Source: a marine group bacterium Sva0996 bin134 (GTDB lineage Bacteria; Actinomycetota; Acidimicrobiia; Acidimicrobiales; Bin134). From it: a stretch of DNA of 64,000 nt. Positions 1-8,067 of this stretch are shown piece after piece; the stretch's first letter is position 1, and every line of letters begins with the position of its first letter. The DNA is taken from positions 124,001-188,000 of the forward strand of contig MPNQ01000001.1 of assembly GCA_002239105.1 (NCBI GenBank), in the 5' to 3' direction. The position numbers were made by a program, and so were the translations under genes. The notes under the pieces are model-generated. The model was given only the letters and a program-made list of their open reading frames with translations. It ran no database searches and had not been told where the DNA came from.

Positions 1-502
1 CGGCCTCGGTGGAGCCGTAGGGGTTTTCTGCGGGGGTGGTCATTCGGATAAAGGAGATCTGGCCGATCTTCATCCCGGCGTACAGGGTGATAGGCAATGT
101 GGCCACGTTGGATAGTTCCAGGGTGAGGCGGCCATTCCAGCCGGCGTCCACGAAGCCAGCAGTGGAGTGGATCAACAGCCCGAGGCGGCCCAGCGAGGAC
201 TTGCCCTCCAGTCGGGCCACCAGGTCGTCGGGAATCCGCACCCGCTCCAGGGTGGAGCCCAGCACGAACTCCCCGGGATGGAGGATGAACACTCCGTCGG
301 ACTCGATCTCCACCGGCTCGGTGAGGGCGTCCATGTTCTTCTTGACGTCGATCAGTCCCTCGGTGTGGTTGCGGAACACCCGGAAGTGCCGGTCGATGCG
401 CAAATCCACCGACGACGGTTGGACGGCGCCATCGGCCAGCGGCTCGATTTCAATGCGGCCCTCGGCCAGCTCCTTGCGGATGGATACGTCGGAAAGGATC
501 AC
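1..502 (-). CDS. dcd: dCTP deaminase, C-terminus cut by window edge
   Basis: Deaminates dCTP on the way to dUMP for thymidylate synthesis; the actinobacterial form also cleaves the triphosphate. Reading the minus strand from a GTG at 502 gives [20 protein letters not shown], then [20 protein letters not shown], the core motif [11 protein letters not shown] (catalytic Ser/Arg region of the family) and [13 protein letters not shown]. About 167 residues are visible of an expected 190 or so. The GTG start overlaps the TGA of the upstream HD-domain gene (GTGA, 499-502), so the two are translationally coupled. The bifunctional dCTP deaminase/dUTPase type is likely from taxonomy but cannot be proved here. 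Confidence 0.93.
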   Translation of the reverse strand, partial: MILSDVSIRKELAEGRIEIEPLADGAVQPSSVDLRIDRHFRVFRNHTEGLIDVKKNMDALTEPVEIESDGVFILHPGEFVLGSTLERVRIPDDLVARLEGKSSLGRLGLLIHSTAGFVDAGWNGRLTLELSNVATLPITLYAGMKIGQISFIRMTTPAENPYGSTEA

Positions 503-1053
503 GCTTTGGGGGCGAAGAAGCTCCGCACCAGCGGCTCGTAGTGCTCCAGGGGCGGCGTGGGGTAAGCCGGGTCGAAGGCGGGCATGTCGTATTCGGCGCA
601 GAACTCGGCGCAGCGGTCGTAGTGGGGGTGGTCGGCGTAGGCGTCGCGGCTGTTGCGATCTAGCCCGACGTGATGCCAGAAGTAGTAGCCCTGGAAGACG
701 CCGTGCATCTGCACCATCCAATGGTTGGCCTCCGACACGAACGGCTTGAGGATGGCCGCGGCGATGTCAGGGTGGTTGTGGGGGGTGAGCAGATCTCCAA
801 TGTCGTGGACCAGCGCGCACACCAGGTACTCGTCGTCGCGCCCGGCCTTCTCGGCCCGATGGGCGGTCTGGAGGCTGTGGACCAGCCGGTCGACGGCGAA
901 TCCCTGGGGCCCGGAGGCCAGATCCCGCAGCTCCCGCAGCACCCGGTCGGCTAATCCCTGCTCAAGGTAGTGATGGGCTGAGGCGGTTGCCGCCCAGTCC
1001 TCTGCGGTGGACTCGTCCATGCGGGTGAACGTGGCTTGAGTCAGCGTTGCCAT
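499..1053 (-). CDS. HD-domain protein, PhnZ/TmpB-like oxygenase candidate
   Basis: A 184-residue protein. A first metal-ligand histidine sits at H59 ([12 protein letters not shown]), followed by the HD doublet at H83-D84 in [11 protein letters not shown]. The C-terminus has the [17 protein letters not shown] pattern. This pattern and the short length resemble the mixed-valence di-iron HD oxygenases (PhnZ, TmpB, myo-inositol oxygenase relatives) more than nucleotide phosphohydrolases. The substrate is unknown and no phosphonate genes are adjacent. It lies directly upstream of dcd with a 4-nt overlap, so a link to nucleotide metabolism is an alternative. Start ATG at 1053. Confidence 0.75.
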   Translation of the reverse strand: MATLTQATFTRMDESTAEDWAATASAHHYLEQGLADRVLRELRDLASGPQGFAVDRLVHSLQTAHRAEKAGRDDEYLVCALVHDIGDLLTPHNHPDIAAAILKPFVSEANHWMVQMHGVFQGYYFWHHVGLDRNSRDAYADHPHYDRCAEFCAEYDMPAFDPAYPTPPLEHYEPLVRSFFAPKA

Positions 1054-1127
1054 GCCCGAAGCCTACGGCACAAAGAGCACTTTCACCTGCCCGTCAGACG
1101 CCTCATGACCGTTAGATTGCGGGGCTG

Positions 1128-2063
1128 ATGCGAGCAGTTGTTTTTCAAGACGGGCAGGCGACGACTGCGGAAGTAGACGACCCAGAACCGGGCTATCTGC
1201 AGCTTCTGGTGGAGGTACGGGCCGCAGGACTGAACGGCGCCGACATCGCCCAGGCCAAGGGGGGCTACCCCCCGCCGCCAGGAGCGCCGGTCACCGGCGG
1301 ATTGGAGATGGCCGGTGAGGTGATGGCCACCGGGCCCGATTGCCTGCGGTACTCGGTGGGCGACCGGGTGATGGCGGTGGTGCAGGGGGGCGGTCAGGCC
1401 GAGCTTTGCGTGGTGGATGAGCCTCTGGCCATGCCGGTGCCCGACTCGATGGGTTGGGAGAGTGCAGGCGGGTTCCCCGAGGTGTTCGCCACCGCCCACG
1501 ACGCCCTGTTCACCCAGGCTGGAGTGGCCATGGGTGAGCGGGTGTGCATCCACGGTGCCGCCGGGGGAGTGGGTGTGGCTGCGGTGCAGCTGGCGGCGGC
1601 GGCCGGGGCGGAGGTGACCGCCATTGTGCGCAACCCTGATTCCCGCAGCGCGGTGGCCGAGTTGGGAGCCCACGCCATAGATCCCGGCGACTTCGTTGAT
1701 GCTGGCCCGTTTGACGTGATCCTCGAGCTGGTGGGCGCCCCCAACTGGCCCGCCAATCTCAAAGCGCTGGCCACCGAGGGCCGCATTTCGGTCATCGGAG
1801 TGGGCGCCGGGGCGGAGGTCTCGCTGAATCTGGCGCTGCTCATGGTCAAGCGGGCACGGCTGTTCGCCTCCACGCTTAGGCCCCGCACTCTGGAGCAGCG
1901 GGCCGCCGTCGCCCGCCGCATAGAGCGCCATGTGCTCCCCTTGGTGGATGCGGGCCGAGTCCGGGTTCCCATAGCCCGCACCTTCCCCTTGGCCGAGGCG
2001 ACTGCGGCCTACGAGTACTTCGCCGTCCCCGGCAAGCTCGGCAAGGTGGTGCTGGTTCCCTAG
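1128..2063 (+). CDS. MDR-family NADPH:quinone oxidoreductase-like protein
   Basis: A 311-residue zinc-independent medium-chain dehydrogenase/reductase. It has an N-terminal GroES-like fold (AAGLNGADIAQAKGGYPPPP, typical of quinone oxidoreductase/crotonyl-CoA-reductase relatives) and a Rossmann domain with the nucleotide loop HGAAGGVGVAAVQLA near residue 145. No structural zinc Cys cluster is visible. The ending AYEYFAVPGKLGKVVL is characteristic of the family, so the gene is complete. It is divergent from the HD-domain gene, with 74 bp between starts. The substrate cannot be read from sequence. Confidence 0.88.
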   Translation: MRAVVFQDGQATTAEVDDPEPGYLQLLVEVRAAGLNGADIAQAKGGYPPPPGAPVTGGLEMAGEVMATGPDCLRYSVGDRVMAVVQGGGQAELCVVDEPLAMPVPDSMGWESAGGFPEVFATAHDALFTQAGVAMGERVCIHGAAGGVGVAAVQLAAAAGAEVTAIVRNPDSRSAVAELGAHAIDPGDFVDAGPFDVILELVGAPNWPANLKALATEGRISVIGVGAGAEVSLNLALLMVKRARLFASTLRPRTLEQRAAVARRIERHVLPLVDAGRVRVPIARTFPLAEATAAYEYFAVPGKLGKVVLVP

Positions 2064-2127
2064 AGGCAACGGAGACTGGCACCAACGGTCTCGGGAACTT
2101 GAGGCGTATCCTTGGCGTCTAACGGTT

Positions 2128-3756
2128 ATGAAAAAGCTGGTTGGGTCGATCATTTTGCTTGCTGCGATCGCCGTTGGTTGCGGTAGCTCAGACCAGACTC
2201 CAACCCCAAGCCCCACCGCCACCCATGCCGCGGCCCCCACTGCTGCGGCGACCGATGACCCCCCTTCGACACCCTCCGCGGCCCCCACTGCTGCGGCGAC
2301 CGTTGAACCCATTCGGACTCCTACCCCCATCCCCACTGTTGAGCCGACTGCGGCTCCGACTCCGGTGGCGACTGTTGAGCCGACTGCGGCTCCGACTCCG
2401 GTGGCGACTGTTGAGCCGACTGCGGTTCCGACTCCGGTGACCACTGTTGAAGCCACTCCTACCCCCATCCCCACTGTTGAGCCGACTGCGGTTCCGACTC
2501 CGGTGGCGACTGTTGAGCCCACTCCGACTCCGGTGGCGACTCCGGTGGGGACTGTTGAGCCCACTCCGACTCCGGTGGCGACTGTTGAGCCGACTGCGGT
2601 TCCGACTCCGGTGGCCACTGTTGAGCCGGTGCTCGATCGCTTATCGGCTGATCCGGCTGCTCCAGCCAGCGAATGGGTGGGCGGAGTCAATGCCGCCGGA
2701 TGGGATTTCCATCGGCACCAGGAGGGCAACGCGGTCTCCAGCCCAATGAGCATTGGGGTGGCTTTCAGCCTGAGTCGAGCCGGGGCATCGGCTGACTCCG
2801 GAGCGGCGCTCGACAAGATCTTCGGATTCCCCGGGGCTGACACCCACCGTGCGGCCAATGCCGTTGATCTCAGATTGGCCAAGGTCTCGGTGGACCCGAC
2901 CACCTTGGAGGTGGCCAATCGGCTCTTCCCCGACGATGGCTTCTCCCCGCGCCAAGAATTCCTGAACATCGCCACCGCTCACTACGGAGCCACTGTCGAA
3001 CCAGTCGACACCGGAGACGGCGACGCCGCAGCCGACTCCATCAATCGTTGGGTATCGGAGCGCACCCGCGGGCTCATCCCTGTAATCGTCGACGCAGGGG
3101 TCGTCCAAGACCAAGAACTGGTCATGGTCAACACCGTCTACCTCAAGGCCGACTGGCTGGTGCCGTTCCTCCCCGAGTTCACCCGCGACCGCCAATTCAC
3201 CACCGGCGACGGACAGTCGGTGACGGTGCCCTTTATGCACGATCGGGTGCCGGTGCATCGCCGCTATGTGCAACTCGACGACGCCGACGCGGTGGAGCTG
3301 CCCTACCAGGGCGACGAGCTGGCCATGTGGCTCATCGTCCCCCACGACTCCGACGGCTTGACCGCCGTGGAGGAGTCGCTTGACGCCAAGGCGTTGATTG
3401 GGCTGACCAGCTCGGCGCTAGCAGGCACGGTTGAGCTCACCATGCCCAAGTGGGAGCAGACCTTGCCGCCGGCCGACCTGTTCGAGTGGCTCTGCCCGCG
3501 CGGGTTCTGTGCCGGCGCAGGCTTCGACGGCATCGCTCCCGGCCTCTTCATCTCAACAGCACTGCACGGAGCCAAGGTGATAGTGGATGAGAAGGGCACC
3601 GAAGCCGCTGCCGCCACTACAACCGGTTTCGCGACTTCCCTACCGCCCCCGCCTGATCTCACCGTGGTGGCCGACCGCCCCTTCCTGTGGGCCATCGTCC
3701 ACCAAGACACCGGCGCTCTCCTGTTCGTCGGCCGCCTCGTCAACCCAGCTCAGTGA
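2128..3756 (+). CDS. Surface lipoprotein serpin with Pro/Thr repeat stalk
   Basis: 542 residues. A lipoprotein signal (MKKLVGSIILLAAIAVGCG, lipobox Cys at 19) is followed by a Pro/Thr/Val repeat stalk to about residue 170 and then a serpin domain. Serpin hallmarks are NTVYLKADW, AVELPYQGDELAMWLIVP, and a reactive-centre hinge near residues 488-497 reading EKGTEAAAAT, followed by the closing strand DRPFLWAIVHQDTGALLFVG. The small-residue hinge is the form seen in inhibitory serpins, so a protease inhibitor tethered outside the membrane is likely. The scissile bond lies near ATSL, about residues 502-505. Its neighbours do not suggest a target protease. Start ATG 2128. Confidence 0.9.
   Translation: MKKLVGSIILLAAIAVGCGSSDQTPTPSPTATHAAAPTAAATDDPPSTPSAAPTAAATVEPIRTPTPIPTVEPTAAPTPVATVEPTAAPTPVATVEPTAVPTPVTTVEATPTPIPTVEPTAVPTPVATVEPTPTPVATPVGTVEPTPTPVATVEPTAVPTPVATVEPVLDRLSADPAAPASEWVGGVNAAGWDFHRHQEGNAVSSPMSIGVAFSLSRAGASADSGAALDKIFGFPGADTHRAANAVDLRLAKVSVDPTTLEVANRLFPDDGFSPRQEFLNIATAHYGATVEPVDTGDGDAAADSINRWVSERTRGLIPVIVDAGVVQDQELVMVNTVYLKADWLVPFLPEFTRDRQFTTGDGQSVTVPFMHDRVPVHRRYVQLDDADAVELPYQGDELAMWLIVPHDSDGLTAVEESLDAKALIGLTSSALAGTVELTMPKWEQTLPPADLFEWLCPRGFCAGAGFDGIAPGLFISTALHGAKVIVDEKGTEAAAATTTGFATSLPPPPDLTVVADRPFLWAIVHQDTGALLFVGRLVNPAQ
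2336..2628 (+). repeat. In-frame 36-nt repeats coding the serpin stalk
   Basis: About seven full or partial copies of a 36-nt unit encode TVEPTAAPTPVA and variants (TVEPTAVPTPVA, TVEPTPTPVATP). Some units are shortened in steps of whole codons, so the frame is kept. The repeats code an extended, probably glycosylatable or proline-rigid spacer. Copy number may vary between strains. This is not a CRISPR array, because the units are contiguous and coding. Confidence 0.9.
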
Positions 3757-3805
3757 TCAGCACCGTTTGATTCGACCCCGCCTTCCTCAACCTAGGTGAG
3801 GGCGC

Positions 3806-4438
3806 TCAATTCTGAGCGGCCAGGTGGTCGAGCACCTCTTGCTCGGACACCACGTCGGCGTACTTGGCGTCGAGGTCGAACAGGTTGGCCTCGTGGACGC
3901 GCTGGTCTCGGTCGCCGCAGGCATCTCTCACCACGATGGGAACGAACCCGTGTTGGCAGGCGTCGAGTGCGGTAGCCCGGACGCAGCCGCTGGTTGACAC
4001 ACCCGTGATGATCAGCGTGTCGATGCCCAGGGAGGTCAGCGTAGAAGCCAGCGACGTGCCGAAGAATCCTGAGGCGTACTGCTTGACCACCACCACCTCT
4101 TCGTCGGCCGGTTCCAAGCCTTCGCCGTACTGGCCCAGCGGATTGCCCCGCACAAAGCACTCCAGCGCGCCGACCTTGCGGAAGAAGACCCCGCCATCGG
4201 CCCCTCCCGGCTGAAACTCCACCCTGGTGTGCAGCACGGGGATCTGAGCCCTTCTAGCGGCGGCCAGCAGCCGTATGCACGACTCTCGGGCGTCTTCCAC
4301 ACCGGCATACAGCGGCGAATCGGGGTGGAGATACGCCTGGCAGAAGTCGACCACCACCAGGGCGGGCTGTCGGCCGAATCCGAGACGGTTGCTGAACCCG
4401 GCCTGGCGATAGTCGTCGGCCAAGCTGTCTCCGGTCAT
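3806..4438 (-). CDS. Isochorismatase-fold cysteine hydrolase, maleamate/N-carbamoyl amidase type
   Basis: 210 residues with the expected triad: Asp31 (ALVVVDFCQAY), Lys119 (VVVVKQYASGFFGT) and Cys152 (VSTSGCVRATALDA). The tail FDLDAKYADVVSEQEVLDHL resembles N-carbamoylsarcosine amidases and maleamate amidohydrolases. These cleave a C-N bond and release ammonia. It lies 16 nt after the class III CoA-transferase gene on the same strand, so the two are probably cotranscribed. With the cyclic amidohydrolase at 6607 and the maleate-isomerase-family protein at 40407, a half-amide such as maleamate is a reasonable substrate, but that is inference. Confidence 0.85.
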   Translation of the reverse strand: MTGDSLADDYRQAGFSNRLGFGRQPALVVVDFCQAYLHPDSPLYAGVEDARESCIRLLAAARRAQIPVLHTRVEFQPGGADGGVFFRKVGALECFVRGNPLGQYGEGLEPADEEVVVVKQYASGFFGTSLASTLTSLGIDTLIITGVSTSGCVRATALDACQHGFVPIVVRDACGDRDQRVHEANLFDLDAKYADVVSEQEVLDHLAAQN

Positions 4439-4454
4439 GCCCGGTCCCCCTGCA

Positions 4455-5651
4455 TCAGTCGATTATCCCATTGGCTCGGAGCTGGCTGATGGCGTCGTCG
4501 TCGAGACCGAGGATGTCGCCCAGCACCTCTTCGTTGTGCTCGCCCAGAACTGGGCCCGACCATTCGATCTCTCCGGGGGTGTCCGACAGCTTGGGCACCA
4601 CGTTCTGCATGGGGATCGAGCCAAAGTCGGGACTGTCCACCCAGGCAATGGCCTGTCGGGCAGAGAAATGCTCGTCGGCCAACATCTCGGGGGCGCGATA
4701 CATCTGGCCGTTGGGCACGGCGTGCTCGTTCAGCAGCCGGTGAAGGTCGTGGGCATCGAGGGTGGCAGTCCACTCGGCGATCAGCTCGTCGAGCTCAAGC
4801 TGGTTGTCGCCCCGGGCGAGGTGGGTGGCATAGCGGGGGTCCTCGCCCAACTCGGGTCGGCCCATGGCTTCAGCCAACCGCCGCCACACGGTGTCCTGGT
4901 TGCCGGAAATCAGGTGCATCTTGCCGTCCCGGGTGGGGTACACGTTGGCCGGCGCGATGTTGGGGATCATCGAACCGGTGCGCTCGCGAATGAACCCCGC
5001 AACGTGGTACTCGGTCAAGAGCGACTCCATGACCGCCATCACCGACTCGTACAGGGCAGCGTCCACCACCTGTCCCTTGCCGGTGCGCTGGCGGGCGTGG
5101 AGGGCGTTGAGCGTGCCGATGGTGGCGAACATGGCAGTGAGGGTGTCGCCGATGCTGATACCGGTTCGGCTGGGCATCTTCTCCGGGTCTCCGGTGGTGT
5201 AGCGGATGCCGCCCAGCGCTTCGCCGATGGCGCCGAAGCCGGGCTGGGAGGCATAGGGGCCAGACTGTCCGTAGCCCGACACCCGAGTGATGATCAACCG
5301 GGGATTGACGGCGTGGAGCTCGGCGGGGGACAGGCCCCACTTTTCCAGGGTGCCGGGTCGGAAGTTCTCCACCAGCACGTCGGCGTGGGCCGCCAGTTGA
5401 CGCACCAGGTCTTGTCCGGCGGCTTCGCGCAGGTTTACGGTGACCGACTTCTTGCCCCGGCCCACCACCGGCCACCACAGTGACTTGCCGTCGGCCTTCT
5501 CCTGGCCCCATACCCGCATGGGATCGCCGGTTCCCGGCGGCTCGACCTTGATCACCTCGGCCCCGTGGTCGGCCAATTGCTGGCCGCAGAACGGGCCAGC
5601 CAGCAGGGTGCCCATCTCAATAACCCGGATATCGGTCAGAGCTCCAGACAT
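4455..5651 (-). CDS. Family III CoA-transferase (CaiB/BaiF)
   Basis: 398 residues. The N-terminus LTDIRVIEMGTLLAGPFCGQ and AEVIKVEPPGTGDPMR, then GRGKKSVTVNLR, ENFRPGTLEKWGL, the nucleophile region GISIGD and TGKGQVVDAALYES are diagnostic. The enzyme moves CoA between carboxylic acids; dicarboxylates such as succinate, mesaconate or itaconate are common donors or acceptors. It is first gene of a two-gene unit with the amidase at 3806. It is divergent from the lyase at 5663 with only 11-26 bp between starts, so the two promoters must overlap or lie inside the genes. No copy of the 26-bp cluster motif was seen here. Confidence 0.93.
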   Translation of the reverse strand: MSGALTDIRVIEMGTLLAGPFCGQQLADHGAEVIKVEPPGTGDPMRVWGQEKADGKSLWWPVVGRGKKSVTVNLREAAGQDLVRQLAAHADVLVENFRPGTLEKWGLSPAELHAVNPRLIITRVSGYGQSGPYASQPGFGAIGEALGGIRYTTGDPEKMPSRTGISIGDTLTAMFATIGTLNALHARQRTGKGQVVDAALYESVMAVMESLLTEYHVAGFIRERTGSMIPNIAPANVYPTRDGKMHLISGNQDTVWRRLAEAMGRPELGEDPRYATHLARGDNQLELDELIAEWTATLDAHDLHRLLNEHAVPNGQMYRAPEMLADEHFSARQAIAWVDSPDFGSIPMQNVVPKLSDTPGEIEWSGPVLGEHNEEVLGDILGLDDDAISQLRANGIID

Positions 5652-5662
5652 GAATCTCCAAT

Positions 5663-6580
5663 ATGCTCGGACTCGCAGTGAGCGAGCGCATCCAAATAGT
5701 CGAAGTAGCCCCTCGGGACGGCTTGCAGGCCGACCCCGCCGACCTCAGCACCGCGCAGAAGGTCGAGCTCATCGAGCGGCTGGTTGCCGCGGGCCACACT
5801 CGCATCGAGGCCACCAGCTTCGTCAGCCCCAAGGCAGTGCCCAAGATGGCCGACGGGGATGCAGTCATGGCTGGCGTGCCCCGGTCGAACGAGGTGAGCT
5901 ACAGCGCACTGGCTCTCAACCAGCGAGGGGTTGAACGGGCCATCGCCGCCGGGGTCGACGAGATTTGCGGGGTGGTGGTGGCCACCGAGGCGTTCTCCCA
6001 GGCCAACCAACGGGCCAGCGTGGCTGAGTCGGTGCAGCGCTGGCGCGACATCAGCGATGCCGCCCGGGCCTCTGGCATCAAGACCGCGGTCACCGTCTCT
6101 GCCGTGTGCGGATGCCCCTACGAGGGGCGGGTGGAAGCCCAGAGCGTTCTCGACATCATGGCCCAGCTGGCTGAGACCCAGCCCGACGAGCTGGCGCTGG
6201 CCGACACCATTGGAGCCGGGGTTCCCACCCAGGTGGCCGATCTGTTCGCCGGGGCCCGGGAGCGTGCTCCTGGCATCGCGCTGCGAGGGCACTTCCACAA
6301 CACCCGCAACACCGCTTTGGCCAACATCGCCGCGGCGATCGACACCGGCGTGAGGGTGTTCGACTCCAGCCTCGGCGGGGTGGGGGGCTGCCCGTTCGCT
6401 CCCAAAGCCACCGGCAACGTGGCCACCGAAGACGTGGTGTATCTGGTGCATGAGATGGGCTTCGACACCGGGCTGGATCTGGACGCGCTCATCGATACCA
6501 CCGCCTGGCTGGAAGCCCAACTCGGCCACGGAGTGCCCAGCCTGGTGGCCAAGGCCGGCGGATTTCCGAAACCTCGCTGA
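5663..6580 (+). CDS. HMG-CoA lyase family (DRE-TIM) enzyme
   Basis: 305 residues from ATG 5663; a GTG at 5678 giving VSERIQIVEVAPRDGLQ matches family N-termini better and may be the true start. Motifs are APRDGLQ, EATSFVSPKAVPKMAD, TVSAVCGCPYEG, the metal histidines in GHFHNTRNTALAN, and GGVGGCPFAPKATGNVATED containing the catalytic loop Cys. It should split a 3-hydroxy-3-methylglutaryl-CoA-type thioester to acetyl-CoA and a keto acid. It sits beside CoA-transferase genes, so it could act on a branched acyl-CoA made there. Confidence 0.92.
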   Translation: MLGLAVSERIQIVEVAPRDGLQADPADLSTAQKVELIERLVAAGHTRIEATSFVSPKAVPKMADGDAVMAGVPRSNEVSYSALALNQRGVERAIAAGVDEICGVVVATEAFSQANQRASVAESVQRWRDISDAARASGIKTAVTVSAVCGCPYEGRVEAQSVLDIMAQLAETQPDELALADTIGAGVPTQVADLFAGARERAPGIALRGHFHNTRNTALANIAAAIDTGVRVFDSSLGGVGGCPFAPKATGNVATEDVVYLVHEMGFDTGLDLDALIDTTAWLEAQLGHGVPSLVAKAGGFPKPR

Positions 6581-6606
6581 GCCCCTCATCGCAGTGGCCG
6601 CCGCGC

Positions 6607-8067
6607 TCATGTCGGCCGCTTCTGGTATTGGCCGCCGGGGCTGCCCACCACCTGTCCGTCGGCCAAAATGCGCTGGCCCCGCAGCCAGACGTGGCTGACC
6701 TTCCCGGTGAGCTCTTGGCCCTCGAACGGGGTGTAGCCCTGGCTGGACTCCGACTCGGCGGCCCGCACCACATGGCTGACCCCCGGATCGAGCAAGGCGA
6801 TGTCGGCGTCGTAGCCGATCCCGATGGTGCCCTTGGTGCCCAGCCCGTAGCGCCGCGCCGGATTCCACGACAGCAGCCGGGCGATGTCGGCCAGCCCCAA
6901 GCCCCGCTTGACACCCTCGGAATACAGGCCGTTCAGCAGGTACTCCGTGCCGCCGAAGCCACTCTTGGCCAGCCAGATGTCGTCGGGGTTCTCTGCGGCG
7001 ACCTTGGCCTCGGTGCGACAGCAGGCGTGATCGCTGACCACCCAGTCCACCTCGCCGGCCAAGACGTGCTCCCACAGCGCCTCCACGTCGGTTCGGGGGC
7101 GGATAGGGGGGTTGACCTTGCCCCACGGATCGCCAGAGGTCTCGATGTCCACCAGCAGGTGACCGATGGTGACCTCCCGGCGGAAGTCCACATTCTCGAA
7201 GCACCGGCTCATGCGCAGAGCGGCGTCCATGGCCTTGGCCGACGACAGGTGCAGCAGGTTGATGTTGGACACCTCGGTCTCGTGGGCCAGATACGACGCA
7301 ACCGTCACGGCCAGTCCCTCCGAATGGGGGGGTCGAGACGCCGAATAGGCGGCCAAACCAGCCAGGCGGCCCTCGGCTTCGACCAACTTGGTGTAGGCGG
7401 TCATGATCTCGGCCGACTCGCAGTGCAGCGAGAGCGATAGGGCGTCGGCCAACTCGGGGTGGGCCTGGCGGGTCTCGGCGATTCCCCGCATGATGAACTC
7501 GAAGTGGGCGTAGTCGTAGCGCTCGCCGGGCGGGGTCATCAAGAAGCTGGCCTGGTCGTCGCTGGCGCCGTGCAGGCCGTGGCCGCCGTAGAACATGAAG
7601 ATCTTGAACGAGGTGACGCCGAATTCAGTGGCCAGTGTGGGTATCTCGTCGATGTGGGAGGCCTGCATGGGAGCGAGATGGAAGGCGTAGTCCACGTAGC
7701 TGCGGCCGTCGATTAGCCGCAGAACCTCGGGGAAGAACTCGGCGTAGGGGCCGCCGCGGTTGAGGTAGTACTGGCCGGTGCGCATGTAGTTGAGCACGGT
7801 GGTGGTGCCGCCCTGGGCTGCGGCCCGGCTCTCGCTGGTGGCGTCCTCGTCCAATGGGTTGTAGATGCCCATATGGGTGTGGGCGTCCACCGAGCCCGGA
7901 AAGGCGATGAGGCCCGAGGCGTCGAACACCTCGGCAGAATCAGAAGAAGCGGCCAGGCCGACGGCCAGACCGCTGATGTGCCCGTCAGTGATGGCGATGT
8001 CCAATTCCTCGACTCTGCCCGTGTCGGGGCGAACGACCTTGGCGCCGGTGATAACGGTGTCAGTCAT
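6607..8067 (-). CDS. Dihydropyrimidinase/hydantoinase-like cyclic amidohydrolase
   Basis: 486 residues from ATG 8067. This start is preferred because it overlaps the TGA of the upstream MmgE/PrpD gene (ATGA), and upstream codons are not family-like. Binuclear metal motifs are visible: His63 and His65 in GSVDAHTH, the lysine of TSFKIFMFYGG (normally carboxylated), HCESAEI, NLLHLSSAKAM and the Asp in VVSDHACC. Family members open cyclic ureides and cyclic imides. It is last gene of a four-gene operon (CoA-transferase, cyclase, MmgE/PrpD, this gene) that starts at the motif-bearing region near 11.5 kb. An imidase role on maleimides is one option; allantoin or hydantoin cleavage is another. Confidence 0.88.
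   Translation of the reverse strand: MTDTVITGAKVVRPDTGRVEELDIAITDGHISGLAVGLAASSDSAEVFDASGLIAFPGSVDAHTHMGIYNPLDEDATSESRAAAQGGTTTVLNYMRTGQYYLNRGGPYAEFFPEVLRLIDGRSYVDYAFHLAPMQASHIDEIPTLATEFGVTSFKIFMFYGGHGLHGASDDQASFLMTPPGERYDYAHFEFIMRGIAETRQAHPELADALSLSLHCESAEIMTAYTKLVEAEGRLAGLAAYSASRPPHSEGLAVTVASYLAHETEVSNINLLHLSSAKAMDAALRMSRCFENVDFRREVTIGHLLVDIETSGDPWGKVNPPIRPRTDVEALWEHVLAGEVDWVVSDHACCRTEAKVAAENPDDIWLAKSGFGGTEYLLNGLYSEGVKRGLGLADIARLLSWNPARRYGLGTKGTIGIGYDADIALLDPGVSHVVRAAESESSQGYTPFEGQELTGKVSHVWLRGQRILADGQVVGSPGGQYQKRPT

Noticed and set aside
2336-2628. Possible CRISPR-like repeat array
   Set aside because: Units are contiguous, without spacers, and keep one reading frame coding a Pro/Thr stalk.
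1083-2975. 630-residue minus-strand frame opposite the MDR and serpin genes
   Set aside because: Its low-complexity GVGVGSTVATGV run is the antisense of the serpin stalk repeats, and no family resemblance was found. The plus-strand genes explain the region.
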